Source: JADJLQ01 sp034439915
GTDB taxonomy: Bacteria; Bacteroidota; Bacteroidia; Chitinophagales; Saprospiraceae
Length of the DNA stretch: 34,410 nt
Reading direction: 5' to 3'
Assembly: GCA_034439915.1 (NCBI GenBank)
Contig: JAWXBI010000210.1
Span: forward strand, 1-34,410
Shown here: piece by piece, positions 15,907 through 25,787 of the stretch
How the letters are laid out: the number at the start of each line of letters is the position of its first letter
Position numbering within the stretch: the stretch's first letter is position 1
Notes under the pieces: model-generated
Databases searched by the model: none
What the model was told of the DNA's origin: nothing
What the model saw: only the letters and a program-made list of their open reading frames with translations
Position numbers and translations under genes: made by a program

Positions 15907-18489
15907 TTATTGATGTTCAAAATCATCGAATTCGTCTTCCAGCCTTTTGGATTGTTTGATCAGATTTTGATCCTGGACGTTCAATGAGTTGTAGGCGGCA
16001 CAATTCATTTCAATACCGATCCTATCCGGTTTAAAAAAAGTGGAAGTCAGATCCCACTGTACCCGCGGATCATTCTCCAGCTTTTTTAAAAACTCGGCAA
16101 ATATAGGTTTAGCCATGACAGAGCCTTGTCCCTGGGCCAATGATTTAAATCGGATCCAGGGAAGGTCACCCCCAACCCAGGTTCCTATCACTAATTTTGG
16201 AGTGATGCCCATATACCAACCATCCTTATAACTATTGGTAGTCCCCGTTTTACCTCCGTGTTCAGTTTTGACTGTCCCGTCTCTTACCGGTGAGGCGCGT
16301 TTGAGCAAGTCCACCATTACATAATTGACCCCTGAAGGCAGGGCCCTGGACTCTTCTATTTTAGCCTGATAGATCACTCTTCCGTTTTTGTCTTCTATCC
16401 GGTCAATAAAATAGGGTTTGATGTATTTACCATCATTTGCAAAAGTGGTGTAGGCACCGGTCATCTCCATCACGGTGAGGTCAGATGAACCCAGGCAAAT
16501 AGAAGGTTGACGGGGCACCCTGAACTCACCATCCGGCCTTCTTTTTGAGCTGTCAATACCCATGGCATTTACCAGGCCGCAAACGATTTCAGCGTTGCCT
16601 AATTCTTTCATCAAAAATACCGAGACGGAATTGACAGAGTAAGCCAGACCCTGGTAGAGATTGAGCGGCTTTTCTGTCCATCTCCCTTCAGAGTTTTTAG
16701 GTGACCAGGAGGATATCAGGTGAAAATTTCCTTCTCCTGGTGAAATTGTATAAGGGCGGTCCACCACCTGAAGGCAGGGGGAAATTGCTTTAAAACCGAT
16801 AGCGGTAGCATAAACAAAAGGTTTGAAGGTGGAACCTACCTGCCGGTCTGCAGTAATATGGTCGAATTTAAAATACCGGTGTTCAATACCGCCCACCCAG
16901 GTTCGGATCTTACCAGTGCCTGGTTCAATAGCCATGGTGCCGGTTTGTAAAAACATCTGCATATACATGAGGCTGTCCATTGGGGTCATAGAGGTATCCT
17001 TTTCATGATTTTCATTGTAGTCAAAGATTTTCATGCGCACCCTCGCATTGAATTGTTTGTCTACCTCTTTGGTGACATTGGCCCAGGCTTTTTTGACATC
17101 GTTCCAAACAGGATCGCCAAGCAAGTCGCGGTATTTGGCAGCCCGTTCGGTACTTAATACATTTTGTTTCATGTATTCCTCCAGTTTTCCCTTTTTACGG
17201 TCCTCGTCCAGCATTCTGAGAATATCGTTATCTGTCAGGTTGAAATCAAATTTTCTATCTATACTGTCTGTCAGCAAGGCCAGGTGTCTATCCCGTATAC
17301 CCTGAAACCGGTCACTCTCCCGGATCAGACTGTTTAGTTTGTACCTCCTTAGGTCTTTTTGACGGTCATCGGCTTCATAGGTCCATGGGTCAGAACCTTT
17401 CCATACCGCAAACAATTGTTTCTGGAGTTTGGGCATATGGGCCCACACTGCCTGTTCGGCTAACTCTTGCATGACGGGATCAATCGTGGTATAAATCTTC
17501 AGACCATCCTTGTAAATATCATAATTGGAACCATCGGGTTTTTTAAGTTCTGAATTGCGGAAGGTCTCTTGCAACCATTTGCTCAACTCCACGATAAAAT
17601 AAGGGGCATTGCCTTCCGAGATATCTCTTCGTTTGAAAGAAGAAAAATCAAAGGGCAGTTTTTGCAAAGAATCCCTTTCTGGGGCAGTGATATAACCGGA
17701 CGTATGCATCCGGCCTAAAACCAGGTTGCGTCTTGCTTCGGAATTTTTGGGAAAACGTTTTGGGTTGTATCGATATGGATTGACCAGCATACCGATCAAC
17801 GTAGCCGCCTGTTCAATTTTTAAAGAATCCTGACGGGTATTAAAATAGGTTTCTGCCGCCGCTTTGATCCCGTAAGAGTCATACACAAAATCAACCTGAT
17901 TGAGGTACATGGCTATAATCTCTTCTTTCGTATAACTGCGTTCCAGTTTAATCGCGGTGATCCATTCTTTAAATTTGATCAGGTACAGGTTAACTGTTTT
18001 TTCCAGTTCACTCATTCCGCGAAAATCGCGGTTAGAGTACAACAATTTAGCTAACTGCTGCGTAATCGTACTACCACCTCCTGACCCTTTTTGGGATAAT
18101 AAAAAGGTACGTGCAATCACCCGGGCGGTAGCCTCAAAATCTACGCCGGCATGGGAATTGAAACGGGTATCTTCCGTGGACAAAAGGGCATGAATCAAAT
18201 GAGGTGAAAGATCATCATAACTGATGCCTACCCGGTTCTGTTTAAACAAGCGGCCCATTTCCTTCTGGTCTTCGAAATACACTACCGTAGCATAATCATA
18301 TCGCGGATTTTCCAGTTCGTCAAAGGTGGGCAGGTCCTGAAATGAAAGAATGATAAAAAAGAGAATCGCAGTGACGACCCCTCCCAAGGCAAGCCCCCAG
18401 ATCCACTTGGACAATTTATATCGTCCCGGGCCAATAGGTTGTCCTGAAGGATTGGTGAGCAGGAGCAATTTTTCCCAGATCTTTTGCAT
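15907..18489 (-). CDS. Penicillin-binding protein 1A (bifunctional transglycosylase/transpeptidase)
   Basis: An 860-residue class A PBP. A single membrane anchor (about 28-50) precedes the GT51 glycosyltransferase domain with catalytic E106 in STEDTRFNSHAGVD and the GGGSTITQQLAKLLY motif (137-151). The transpeptidase domain has S553-T-F-K556 (acylated serine), S618-V-N620 and K747-T-G-T. It polymerises lipid II and cross-links peptidoglycan on the outer face of the inner membrane. The region between the domains (about 365-500) is a long charged insertion typical of Bacteroidota PBP1A. The serine hydrolase gene follows six bases later. Confidence 0.95.
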   Translation of the reverse strand: MQKIWEKLLLLTNPSGQPIGPGRYKLSKWIWGLALGGVVTAILFFIILSFQDLPTFDELENPRYDYATVVYFEDQKEMGRLFKQNRVGISYDDLSPHLIHALLSTEDTRFNSHAGVDFEATARVIARTFLLSQKGSGGGSTITQQLAKLLYSNRDFRGMSELEKTVNLYLIKFKEWITAIKLERSYTKEEIIAMYLNQVDFVYDSYGIKAAAETYFNTRQDSLKIEQAATLIGMLVNPYRYNPKRFPKNSEARRNLVLGRMHTSGYITAPERDSLQKLPFDFSSFKRRDISEGNAPYFIVELSKWLQETFRNSELKKPDGSNYDIYKDGLKIYTTIDPVMQELAEQAVWAHMPKLQKQLFAVWKGSDPWTYEADDRQKDLRRYKLNSLIRESDRFQGIRDRHLALLTDSIDRKFDFNLTDNDILRMLDEDRKKGKLEEYMKQNVLSTERAAKYRDLLGDPVWNDVKKAWANVTKEVDKQFNARVRMKIFDYNENHEKDTSMTPMDSLMYMQMFLQTGTMAIEPGTGKIRTWVGGIEHRYFKFDHITADRQVGSTFKPFVYATAIGFKAISPCLQVVDRPYTISPGEGNFHLISSWSPKNSEGRWTEKPLNLYQGLAYSVNSVSVFLMKELGNAEIVCGLVNAMGIDSSKRRPDGEFRVPRQPSICLGSSDLTVMEMTGAYTTFANDGKYIKPYFIDRIEDKNGRVIYQAKIEESRALPSGVNYVMVDLLKRASPVRDGTVKTEHGGKTGTTNSYKDGWYMGITPKLVIGTWVGGDLPWIRFKSLAQGQGSVMAKPIFAEFLKKLENDPRVQWDLTSTFFKPDRIGIEMNCAAYNSLNVQDQNLIKQSKRLEDEFDDFEHQ

Positions 18490-18802
18490 ATGGATAAAAC
18501 TCTATTTTTCCCTAAATATTTGGTCGAGGTTGCACAAATTTCTTAAAATAATAGGATATGACTCCATCATTATCAAATCATTAATAACTTCATCGATCAG
18601 GTCGGACCGGTATTTAAACTTAACCAATATCCCCAAAATAAGGATTTGGCCGGAATATGAACCCCGTATGATCCATTTGGCCTTAGGGTATGAGCATATT
18701 AAGATATTTCTTTTATGGATTAAATCCAGGATATCCCGCACAGGTATCTTCAGGTGATTAAAAAAATAGCTCTAACTTCGGGGCGCTTTAAATTATAATG
18801 AA
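18490..18802. other. 313-base intergenic region between PBP1A and the Gfo/Idh/MocA gene
   Basis: This AT-rich divergent spacer must hold the promoters of both flanking genes. TAACTTCG at 18773-18780 is one mismatch from the TAnnTTTG -7 box for the oxidoreductase. On the minus strand an open frame of 79 codons (GTG at 18741, stop at 18502) fills most of the space and ends 12 bases before the PBP1A start. Its product is Ile/Leu-rich (for example SGQILILGILVKFKYRS) and matches nothing I know. I leave it as a possible small gene, not a called one. Confidence 0.4.
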
Positions 18803-20272
18803 ATGAGTAAAAAATTAAATCATGAACGGCGGGATTTTGTTAAAAAATCCGGCCTTGCTGCTGCTTCTTTTTTTATCGTCCCGCGATATGTATTGGGTAA
18901 AGGATATATAGCACCCAGTGACCGGCTCAACCTCGCTGCCATTGGCGCTGGTGGAAAAGGTCAATCCGATATCGCCAATGCCTGGAATAATGGAGCCAAC
19001 CAGGTAGTCGCCTTGTGCGACGTGGACACCGCCCGGTCGAAAGTATCCATTGAAAAGTTTTCATCGGCAAAATTATACAAAGACTTCAGGAAGATGTTTG
19101 ATGAGATGAAAAACGACATCGATGCCGTAACCATCTCCGCTCCGGATCACATCCATGCAGTGGCTGCTATGGCGGCGATGCAAAACGGCAAACACGTCTA
19201 CGTTCAAAAACCGCTCACCCATAATCTGCGCGAGGCCCGTCAGCTCACCGAAGCAGCCCGCAAATACAAAGTGGTTTCTCAAATGGGTAACCAGGGAGCC
19301 TCTAATCCCGGCCAGCAACAGATGATTGATTGGTTTAGCAAGGGGTTGATCGGAACAGTCGATAAAGTATACGTCTGGACCAATCGTCCGGTATGGCCCC
19401 AAGGTATCCCCTTACCTACTGCCAAACCCGACCTGCCGGCATCCATGACCCCATCGGATTGGGATTTGTTTATAGGCCCTGCACAATATGTAGATTATCA
19501 TCCGTTGTACCATCCCTTCAAGTGGAGGGGTTGGTGGAATTTTGGTACCGGTGCCCTTGGTGATATGGGTTGCCACCTGATCGATCCACCATTCCGGGTA
19601 TTGGGCCTGGGATATCCCACCGAAGTAGAGTGTAGTGTAGGCCAGGTATTCACCCAGGACTGGAATGCAGAATATATTCCGGAAGGTTGTCCACCATCCT
19701 CACATGTTCAACTTAAATTTCCTGCAACAGCCAAAAATAAAGCTCCAATCACCCTGACTTGGTATGATGGCGGCATCCGGCCTTTCCACCCGGAATGGAT
19801 ACCTGCCAATGAAGACCTGGGTGATGCAGGAAGTACCAATGGGGTAATGATGATAGGCACCAAAGGCGTGATGACCTGCGGAACCTATGGATTGATTCCA
19901 AAGATCTATTTCAAAAACGGTAAAAAACTGGTGATGGACCCAGCCTACAGTACTTCAAATCCAAATGAAAAATTACCGGAATACGGGCACCAGGTATCCT
20001 GGACTCAGGCATGTAAAGCTGGGTTTGGAAGCAAAGAGCATAAGGGCTTGACGTCCTCTTTCGATTATTCGGGGCCCCTGACCGAAACGGTGATCATGGG
20101 TAACCTGGCAATCAGGAGTTACACCACGGGAGTCAAAGGTGACAACAACCGTATGAGTTTTAATGGCCGTAAAAAATTATTATGGGACGGCAAAAATATG
20201 AAGGTTACCAATTACGATGAAGCCAACCAATATGTTGGACGGACCTACCGTGAAGGCTGGAATGTAGTATAG
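18803..20272 (+). CDS. Tat-exported Gfo/Idh/MocA family NAD(P)-dependent oxidoreductase
   Basis: A 489-residue sugar-oxidoreductase family protein. A twin-arginine signal (R9-R10 in ERRDFVKKSGLAAASFF) indicates folded export to the periplasm, common for this family in Bacteroidota and Planctomycetota. A Rossmann domain follows with GAGGKG (48-53), VVALCDVD and the family motif KPLTH (136-140), where the usual EKP is QKP. The C-terminal domain contains WWNFGTGALGDMGCHLIDPP. Members interconvert or deglycosylate sugars by transient NAD-dependent oxidation; the substrate is unknown. A terminator follows 24 bases after the stop, so it is probably independent of the SusCD locus. Confidence 0.9.
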   Translation: MSKKLNHERRDFVKKSGLAAASFFIVPRYVLGKGYIAPSDRLNLAAIGAGGKGQSDIANAWNNGANQVVALCDVDTARSKVSIEKFSSAKLYKDFRKMFDEMKNDIDAVTISAPDHIHAVAAMAAMQNGKHVYVQKPLTHNLREARQLTEAARKYKVVSQMGNQGASNPGQQQMIDWFSKGLIGTVDKVYVWTNRPVWPQGIPLPTAKPDLPASMTPSDWDLFIGPAQYVDYHPLYHPFKWRGWWNFGTGALGDMGCHLIDPPFRVLGLGYPTEVECSVGQVFTQDWNAEYIPEGCPPSSHVQLKFPATAKNKAPITLTWYDGGIRPFHPEWIPANEDLGDAGSTNGVMMIGTKGVMTCGTYGLIPKIYFKNGKKLVMDPAYSTSNPNEKLPEYGHQVSWTQACKAGFGSKEHKGLTSSFDYSGPLTETVIMGNLAIRSYTTGVKGDNNRMSFNGRKKLLWDGKNMKVTNYDEANQYVGRTYREGWNVV

Positions 20273-20296
20273 AAAAAGATAACTAAACAATACAAG

Positions 20297-20331
20297 ACCT
20301 TTATATGAAGAAATTTATATAAGGGTTTTTT
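20297..20331 (+). terminator. Rho-independent terminator after the Gfo/Idh/MocA gene
   Basis: ACCTTTATAT (20297-20306) pairs with ATATAAGGGT (20317-20326) to make a 10-bp stem with one G-T pair and a 10-base loop, followed directly by a run of T to 20331. Confidence 0.8.
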
Positions 20332-20920
20332 ATTGGGATTCTATGCACCGGAAATTGGAATTGTTTCCTGTGGTCATAAAAATACCAGCGCTTGCTGCGA
20401 CATTGAGACATTGGTGCTGCTGAATTCTCAAATGACAGCCACTTGTCCAAAATATTTTATCCTGAAATCCATACTATAAAATAGAACTCCATCAGGTAAT
20501 ACCAGCGGGTGACCTGCAAATCAATAACGGTGGAGATAGTGGCAAAAAAACAGTGAACAAAACACTTGTTTGGTGATTGATGGTTGAAAATTCTGTCTGA
20601 TTGAATTTCAGATGAGCAACAAAGATTGGCTCAATGGATGGACAATCGCCTCAAATGCTCATCAAAGAATACCGCATTTCCCCTTTTTACTGTATTCAGG
20701 ATATATGACCTAACAATGAGTTGTAAACAACTGAACTTATAGTTAGCCAATAGTCATAGATTTTAAATGATTTTATGGTTTTTCGATAGGCTCACTTATT
20801 AAGAACGCCTCATATCATTTTATACGAATATTTTATTCTTTTCTGATTTCTTCATCTAGAATTTACAATCAATTCATCTAAACTTCATATGGCCAATACG
20901 CTTAGTTTATAGGACTGATT

Positions 20921-20928
20921 TACGTTTG
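20921..20928 (+). promoter_or_regulatory. Candidate -7 promoter box of susC
   Basis: TACGTTTG matches the Bacteroidota TAnnTTTG consensus exactly and lies 37 bases before the susC ATG, leaving a leader of about 30 bases. I could not find a convincing TTG -33 element at the usual spacing, which would fit an activator-dependent promoter. Confidence 0.45.
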
Positions 20929-20965
20929 CATTGAAAAACGAATCACATTAAATGCAATAATAGAT

Positions 20966-23900
20966 ATGAAAAAATGTTTTTTGGCTCTCTTTGTTTTTAT
21001 CCTCACCATGTCTGCCGCTGCACAAATCCAAATACGGGGTGTAGTGCGATCCGGTCAGGATCAACTTGCCCTGATTGGTGCAAATGTCCTGGTGAAGGGC
21101 TCTAGTAACGGTACCGTTACAGATACTGATGGTAAATTTGAATTAACGGTTCCCAATGGTTCCACGTTTGAAGTAAGTTATCTTGGATTTGAAACACAAT
21201 TAATAACTGTAAAAGATCAAAACACAACGATTGAAGTCATACTTCTGGAAAATGCCTCCGCATTGAATGAAATAGTAGTCACCTCACTCGGAATAGAAAA
21301 AGAAAAATCCAGAGTAGGGTTTGCTATTCAGACGATCAAAGGCGCTGATCTGATCAAGGCCCGTGAGCCCAATCCCGTTAATTCACTGGTAGGTAAAGTA
21401 GCCGGACTTACCGTAGGTGCCAGCGCAGAGATTTTGGGGGCACCACAAGTATTGCTCAGAGGATCATCCAATATCCTATACGTAGTAGATGGAGTGCCCA
21501 TTCAGTCAGACACCTGGAACATCAGCCCGGATGATATCGAATCCATTACGGTACTCAAAGGGCCCAATGCATCGGCTTTGTATGGTTCAAGGGGTCAGTT
21601 CGGAGCCATCCAGATTACTACCAAAAGGGGCACCAAAGATTCCAGAGGATTCACTGTGGAGTTTAATTCCTCCACCATGATGGAAAATGGATTTCTCACG
21701 ATTCCAAAAGTCCAGGATGAATACGGACCTGGTGATCATGGACGTTATGCTTTTAAAGACGGTAAAGGAGGCGGACTCAATGATGGAGATTACGATATCT
21801 GGGGTCCAAAATTCGAAGGTCAATCGATTTCACAGTACGATAGTCCGGTCAATCCGGTGACGGGCGAAAGGCAGGGCACTCCCTGGGTAAACCGGGGGGC
21901 TGATAATCTTTCCCGCTTTTTGAGATCAGGAATATTGTCCACCAATAACCTCGCCATTTCTGCAGGTAATTCTACCTACGATTTGAGATTTTCAGCAACT
22001 CAAATTTATCAAAAAGGGATAGTGCCCAATACCCAGTTGAATGGGAGCAATTTCAGTATAACCAGCGGGTTAAATTTTAATAAAAAACTGCGTTTTGAGT
22101 CCTCCATCAATTACAGCAGACAATACACTCCTAATATCCCGGACATACAATATGGACCCAATAGCATAATCTATAATATGATCATCTGGGGTGGTGCAGA
22201 CTGGGACGTTGATGATATGCGCAACTATTGGCAGGAAGGCAAAGAAGGACTACAACAAAATTATGCAGAATATCAACGGTATAACAATCCTTATTTCCAG
22301 GCTTACGAATGGACTCGCGGGCACTATAAAAATGATATTTATGGCACGATAGGTTTGACCTATAAATTTGACGATTTTCTCAGTATGACCGGACGTACCC
22401 AAATCACCGGGTATGATTTATTCAGGACTGAAAAATTCCCTTACAGCGGCACTTCGTATGGACGGGAGGCCCGACTGGGAGATTACCGGGAAGATAACCG
22501 CAATTTATTTGAAAACAATTCTGACCTTCTGGTCACCTATAAAAGACCGGTGGGCAATGACTTTTCACTAAACCTTTCGGTAGGTGCCAGTGCTAGAAAT
22601 TTCACCTATAATTCGAATTATGCCTCAACGGATTACCTGAATGTACCCGGTTGGTACAACCTCAATAATTCACTCTATCCAAAACGGGTGTTTAATTATA
22701 ATTCGGATATGAAAATTTTATCTGCCTATTCTTTTCTGGATCTGAGTTATCAAAACATCCTCAATCTTTCATTGACTGGACGGGTGGATAAAAATTCTAC
22801 CCTGCCCATCAATAACAACTCATTCTTTTACCCTTCAGTTTCATTGAGCTTTGTATTGAGCGAAGCAATTAAAATGCCGAAATACCTTCCTTATATCAAA
22901 CTCAGGGGTTCATATGCCAACGTCGGGAGTGGTCTGACCCAGACCAATATTGGTCCGGCGGACCGGGCGGCTGGTGCCGATATTACCGGATATGGTATTG
23001 ATTACAACACGCCTTATGGAGGACCCGATTTTAGTAAAAGTGCAGCTTATAGTATTGCCAACAGATACAACAGTCAACCATCTGCATCGTATGCAAACTT
23101 CATAGCTAATCCCGATTTGCAGCCCAGCATTAGCTCCTCCTGGGAGGCAGGTACAGATCTCCGGTTTTTCCAAAATAGATTAGGTATCGACTTTACTTAT
23201 TTTAAAAGCATAAACGGCCCGGGGATCTTTAATCTTCCCATTTCTGAAGCATCGGGCTACAACAGCTTAGTTCAGAACGGAATAAAATTTGAAAAAAGCG
23301 GGGTAGAACTGTCGGTGACTGGTTCACCGGTCAAATCGGATGTGTTTGAATGGAATGTCTTAGCCAATTGGTCAACCTATAAAGATGTATTGAGTGAAAT
23401 CTACCCGGGAGTAACAACCTATAACCAATTCCTTAAAGTAGGTGACCGGCTGGACAAATTTTATTCTACTAAAGTGTATCGCACCAGTGATGGTCAGATC
23501 ATCAACGATGGCGGTGGCAGACCGAGAGTTAACCCTGTACCCCAGTATATGGGTGATCTTAATCCAGATTGGGCCTGGGGTCTGGTGAATACGCTCCGGT
23601 ATAAAAATGTGGCTTTAAGTTTCCAGGTAGACGGAAGAGTGGGTGGAGTGATCGTTAACTATATCCAAAAACAGACGTTCAGGGGAGGCAGAAACATCGA
23701 AACCATAGAAGGCGCTCTGGGAGAGGCAAGGTATCAGGATTATAAAGGAATAAAATCATACGTAGGCGAAGGAGTTCAACTAAGTGGCGGAGTCATCAAA
23801 ACGGATGTAAATGGAACCATACTAAATTACAACGAACTTCAATTCAAACCCAATACCACCCCCACTTTTTTACAGGATTATATCAGCCGGTGGTATTCAA

Positions 23901-24160
23901 CCAATGAAGCTAATCTGATCGATCGCACCTATGCCAAACTCCGGGAAGCTACATTAACGTTTACGTTGCCACAATCCCTATTTAAAAATTCAATCTTTCA
24001 ATCCGCAACCATCTCTTTAATAGGCAGAAACTTATTGTTGGTTTCCCATGCACGCAATAATGATTTGGATGTGGATCAGTTTGCTTCAGGTCAGACCGAG
24101 TCCAGCCTGCAAACACCAACCACCCGGAGATATGGATTAAATCTGAACATCAAATTCTAA
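20966..24160 (+). CDS. SusC/RagA-type TonB-linked outer-membrane importer
   Basis: A 1064-residue outer-membrane protein. A signal peptide (1-20, ending SAAAQ) precedes a carboxypeptidase-regulatory-like domain (about 22-98, with GANVLVKGSSNGTVTDTDGK) and the SusC-type plug (about 105-220). The plug contains LNEIVVTSLGIEKEKS, VLLRGSSNILYVVDGVPI and ITVLKGPNASALYGSRG. The barrel ends YGLNLNIKF with a terminal phenylalanine. SusC proteins form the TonB-powered channel closed by a SusD lid, and here susD follows after 26 bases. The pair normally imports oligosaccharides or peptides. The next genes on the same strand and the facing genes belong to phosphonate-catabolism families, so a phosphonate-bearing ligand is proposed. 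Confidence 0.93.
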   Translation: MKKCFLALFVFILTMSAAAQIQIRGVVRSGQDQLALIGANVLVKGSSNGTVTDTDGKFELTVPNGSTFEVSYLGFETQLITVKDQNTTIEVILLENASALNEIVVTSLGIEKEKSRVGFAIQTIKGADLIKAREPNPVNSLVGKVAGLTVGASAEILGAPQVLLRGSSNILYVVDGVPIQSDTWNISPDDIESITVLKGPNASALYGSRGQFGAIQITTKRGTKDSRGFTVEFNSSTMMENGFLTIPKVQDEYGPGDHGRYAFKDGKGGGLNDGDYDIWGPKFEGQSISQYDSPVNPVTGERQGTPWVNRGADNLSRFLRSGILSTNNLAISAGNSTYDLRFSATQIYQKGIVPNTQLNGSNFSITSGLNFNKKLRFESSINYSRQYTPNIPDIQYGPNSIIYNMIIWGGADWDVDDMRNYWQEGKEGLQQNYAEYQRYNNPYFQAYEWTRGHYKNDIYGTIGLTYKFDDFLSMTGRTQITGYDLFRTEKFPYSGTSYGREARLGDYREDNRNLFENNSDLLVTYKRPVGNDFSLNLSVGASARNFTYNSNYASTDYLNVPGWYNLNNSLYPKRVFNYNSDMKILSAYSFLDLSYQNILNLSLTGRVDKNSTLPINNNSFFYPSVSLSFVLSEAIKMPKYLPYIKLRGSYANVGSGLTQTNIGPADRAAGADITGYGIDYNTPYGGPDFSKSAAYSIANRYNSQPSASYANFIANPDLQPSISSSWEAGTDLRFFQNRLGIDFTYFKSINGPGIFNLPISEASGYNSLVQNGIKFEKSGVELSVTGSPVKSDVFEWNVLANWSTYKDVLSEIYPGVTTYNQFLKVGDRLDKFYSTKVYRTSDGQIINDGGGRPRVNPVPQYMGDLNPDWAWGLVNTLRYKNVALSFQVDGRVGGVIVNYIQKQTFRGGRNIETIEGALGEARYQDYKGIKSYVGEGVQLSGGVIKTDVNGTILNYNELQFKPNTTPTFLQDYISRWYSTNEANLIDRTYAKLREATLTFTLPQSLFKNSIFQSATISLIGRNLLLVSHARNNDLDVDQFASGQTESSLQTPTTRRYGLNLNIKF

Positions 24161-24186
24161 CATCATTCTAATCAATAATTTGAGAT

Positions 24187-25680
24187 ATGAAAAAAATAAA
24201 ATATGTATTGTGGGTTTCTTTATTCTTAGTGGCTGCTTGTTCCACGGATGAATTTCTGGAATTAAACACTGATCCCAACCGCCCCACCTCAGCGCCTGCA
24301 TCGCTGATTTTAAATGGAGTGCTCGTAGACTTATATGAAAGTCCCTGGAGCCTTACCCATCGATGGAATCAATACTGGTTATGTAATTTCAATTATTATG
24401 GAAATAATGAATACAACTGGACCAGCGGTTCCTTTGACTACAACACCTTAAAAAATTCCTTAAAGATGACCGAGGAAAACGCCAAAGCAGATCCTGAACC
24501 GGTTAGTGTTTATTCCGCAATGGGGAAGTTTCTGAGAGCCTATTTTGGATATCGTATGACCATGAAATTCGGCGATATACCCTTTTCTGAAGCGCTGTTG
24601 GGAGCCGAACAGACAGCCCCGAAATACGATCCGCAAAAACAAGTGTTTATCCAAATACTGAATTTATTGGACGAAGCCAATTCCGAATTCAGCAGTTTAC
24701 TTGCAAAAGGTAAAAAAACAATTGATGGCGATATTTATTTAGGCGGAGATATTGCCAAGTGGCAGAAAGTAACCAATGCTTTTAAATTAAGGGTGCTGAT
24801 CCAGTTAAGTAAAAAAACAAATGAATCGGACCTTAAAATCAAAGAACGATTTTCTGAACTTCTAAATAATCCCTCTAAATTTCCCTTATTGACCGGGACC
24901 CACGAAGACCTGTCCTTTAAGTACATTAGCAACATCAACAATTATCCATTAAATCCTGGTAATGAAGGATTCGATAAAAGACGGTATAATCTTTCGGCAA
25001 CCCATCTAAATAAATTGGTCGAATTAAAAGACCCGAGGACTTTTGTCATCGCTGACCCGGCAGAAGCTAAAATTGCGGCAGGTAAAAAGGCGACTGATTT
25101 TGATGCTTATGTGGGCGCAGATCCCGGAGAAAGTTTAGATGACATGTCTTTCAAAATGAATAAAGGAGAATATTCAGCCAGCAATCAAGGGAGATATTAT
25201 GGATCGTTCAGTGGTCCGGAAAACGGAGTGCAGGTCGGTTATGTAGAAATGGCATTCAACATCGCAGAAGGTATCAACCGGGGGTGGGCTGCCGGCGATG
25301 CAGCGGCCTGGTATACCAATGGAATTAAAGCCTCTATGGGTATCTATGGTATCAGCAATAACACGGTCATCACGGACTATCTCCTCCAGTCCAAGGTCCT
25401 ATACAAGGGCAATAACGCCGAGGGATTACTTCAGGTTTTAACCCAGAAATACCTTGGTATGTTTATGCAATCCGGATTTGAACCCTTTTACAATTGGAGA
25501 CGGACCGGGATACCTGTATTTACTATAGGAATTGGTACTGGAAACGGAGGTAGTATCCCATTGAGATTTCAATACCCGGTAGCTGAACGGACAGCGAATA
25601 AAGCGAATTATGATGCCGCTGTATCCAGTCAATATAACGGCAAAGATGATATCAATGCAATCATGTGGATTATCAAATAA
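24187..25680 (+). CDS. SusD/RagB-type nutrient-binding outer-membrane lipoprotein
   Basis: A 497-residue lipoprotein of the SusD-like group 2. The lipobox LVAAC places the lipidated cysteine at C18, followed by STDEFLELNTDPN as in many SusD proteins. The TPR-like helical core contains AMGKFLRAYFGYRMTMKFGDIPFSEAL (about 101-128), and WQKVTNAFKLRVLIQLSKK follows. It would cap the SusC barrel and provide ligand specificity at the cell surface. A hairpin terminator lies 50 bases downstream, so susCD can be transcribed as a two-gene unit. Nothing in the sequence itself tells what it binds. Confidence 0.92.
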   Translation: MKKIKYVLWVSLFLVAACSTDEFLELNTDPNRPTSAPASLILNGVLVDLYESPWSLTHRWNQYWLCNFNYYGNNEYNWTSGSFDYNTLKNSLKMTEENAKADPEPVSVYSAMGKFLRAYFGYRMTMKFGDIPFSEALLGAEQTAPKYDPQKQVFIQILNLLDEANSEFSSLLAKGKKTIDGDIYLGGDIAKWQKVTNAFKLRVLIQLSKKTNESDLKIKERFSELLNNPSKFPLLTGTHEDLSFKYISNINNYPLNPGNEGFDKRRYNLSATHLNKLVELKDPRTFVIADPAEAKIAAGKKATDFDAYVGADPGESLDDMSFKMNKGEYSASNQGRYYGSFSGPENGVQVGYVEMAFNIAEGINRGWAAGDAAAWYTNGIKASMGIYGISNNTVITDYLLQSKVLYKGNNAEGLLQVLTQKYLGMFMQSGFEPFYNWRRTGIPVFTIGIGTGNGGSIPLRFQYPVAERTANKANYDAAVSSQYNGKDDINAIMWIIK

Positions 25681-25730
25681 TATTAGTTTCAGTCTTTGAG
25701 TCTTTTCATACTACGTAAAGTTTCCTTGAT

Positions 25731-25765
25731 AGCCGGTTTGCAATGCCTTAGCAACCGGCTTTTTT
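25731..25765 (+). terminator. Rho-independent terminator after susD
   Basis: AGCCGGTT (25731-25738) and AACCGGCT (25753-25760) form an 8-bp GC-rich stem with a 14-base loop, followed by a T run (25760-25765). Confidence 0.85.
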
Positions 25766-25772
25766 CATTTTT

Positions 25773-25780
25773 TAATTTTG
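25773..25780 (+). promoter_or_regulatory. Candidate -7 promoter box of the HD-domain gene
   Basis: TAATTTTG matches TAnnTTTG and ends 7 bases before the ATG at 25788, immediately after the susD terminator. Transcription from it would give a nearly leaderless mRNA. No clear -33 TTG is seen. Confidence 0.4.
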
Positions 25781-25787
25781 GTTATTT

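Larger units (their letters stand above)
20273..20965. other. 693-base intergenic region upstream of susC
   Basis: Apart from the terminator at 20297-20331 and a -7-like box at 20921, I see no intact gene here in any frame. One short open stretch (about 20611-20742) reads DEQQRLAQWMDNRLK and then degenerates, so it may be a relic. The last 150 bases are AT-rich, as expected for a regulated promoter region. The length is unusual for this otherwise compact window and suggests control elements for the SusCD locus or loss of a regulator gene. Confidence 0.5.

Noticed and set aside
18350..18757. Open frame of 135 codons on the + strand across the PBP1A start
   Set aside because: It is antisense to the conserved N-terminus of PBP1A and has no recognisable domain; most likely a shadow.
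20611..20742. Remnant of a FecR-like regulator before susC
   Set aside because: Only about 15 residues look suggestive; no zinc, membrane or FecR core follows, so I do not call a pseudogene.
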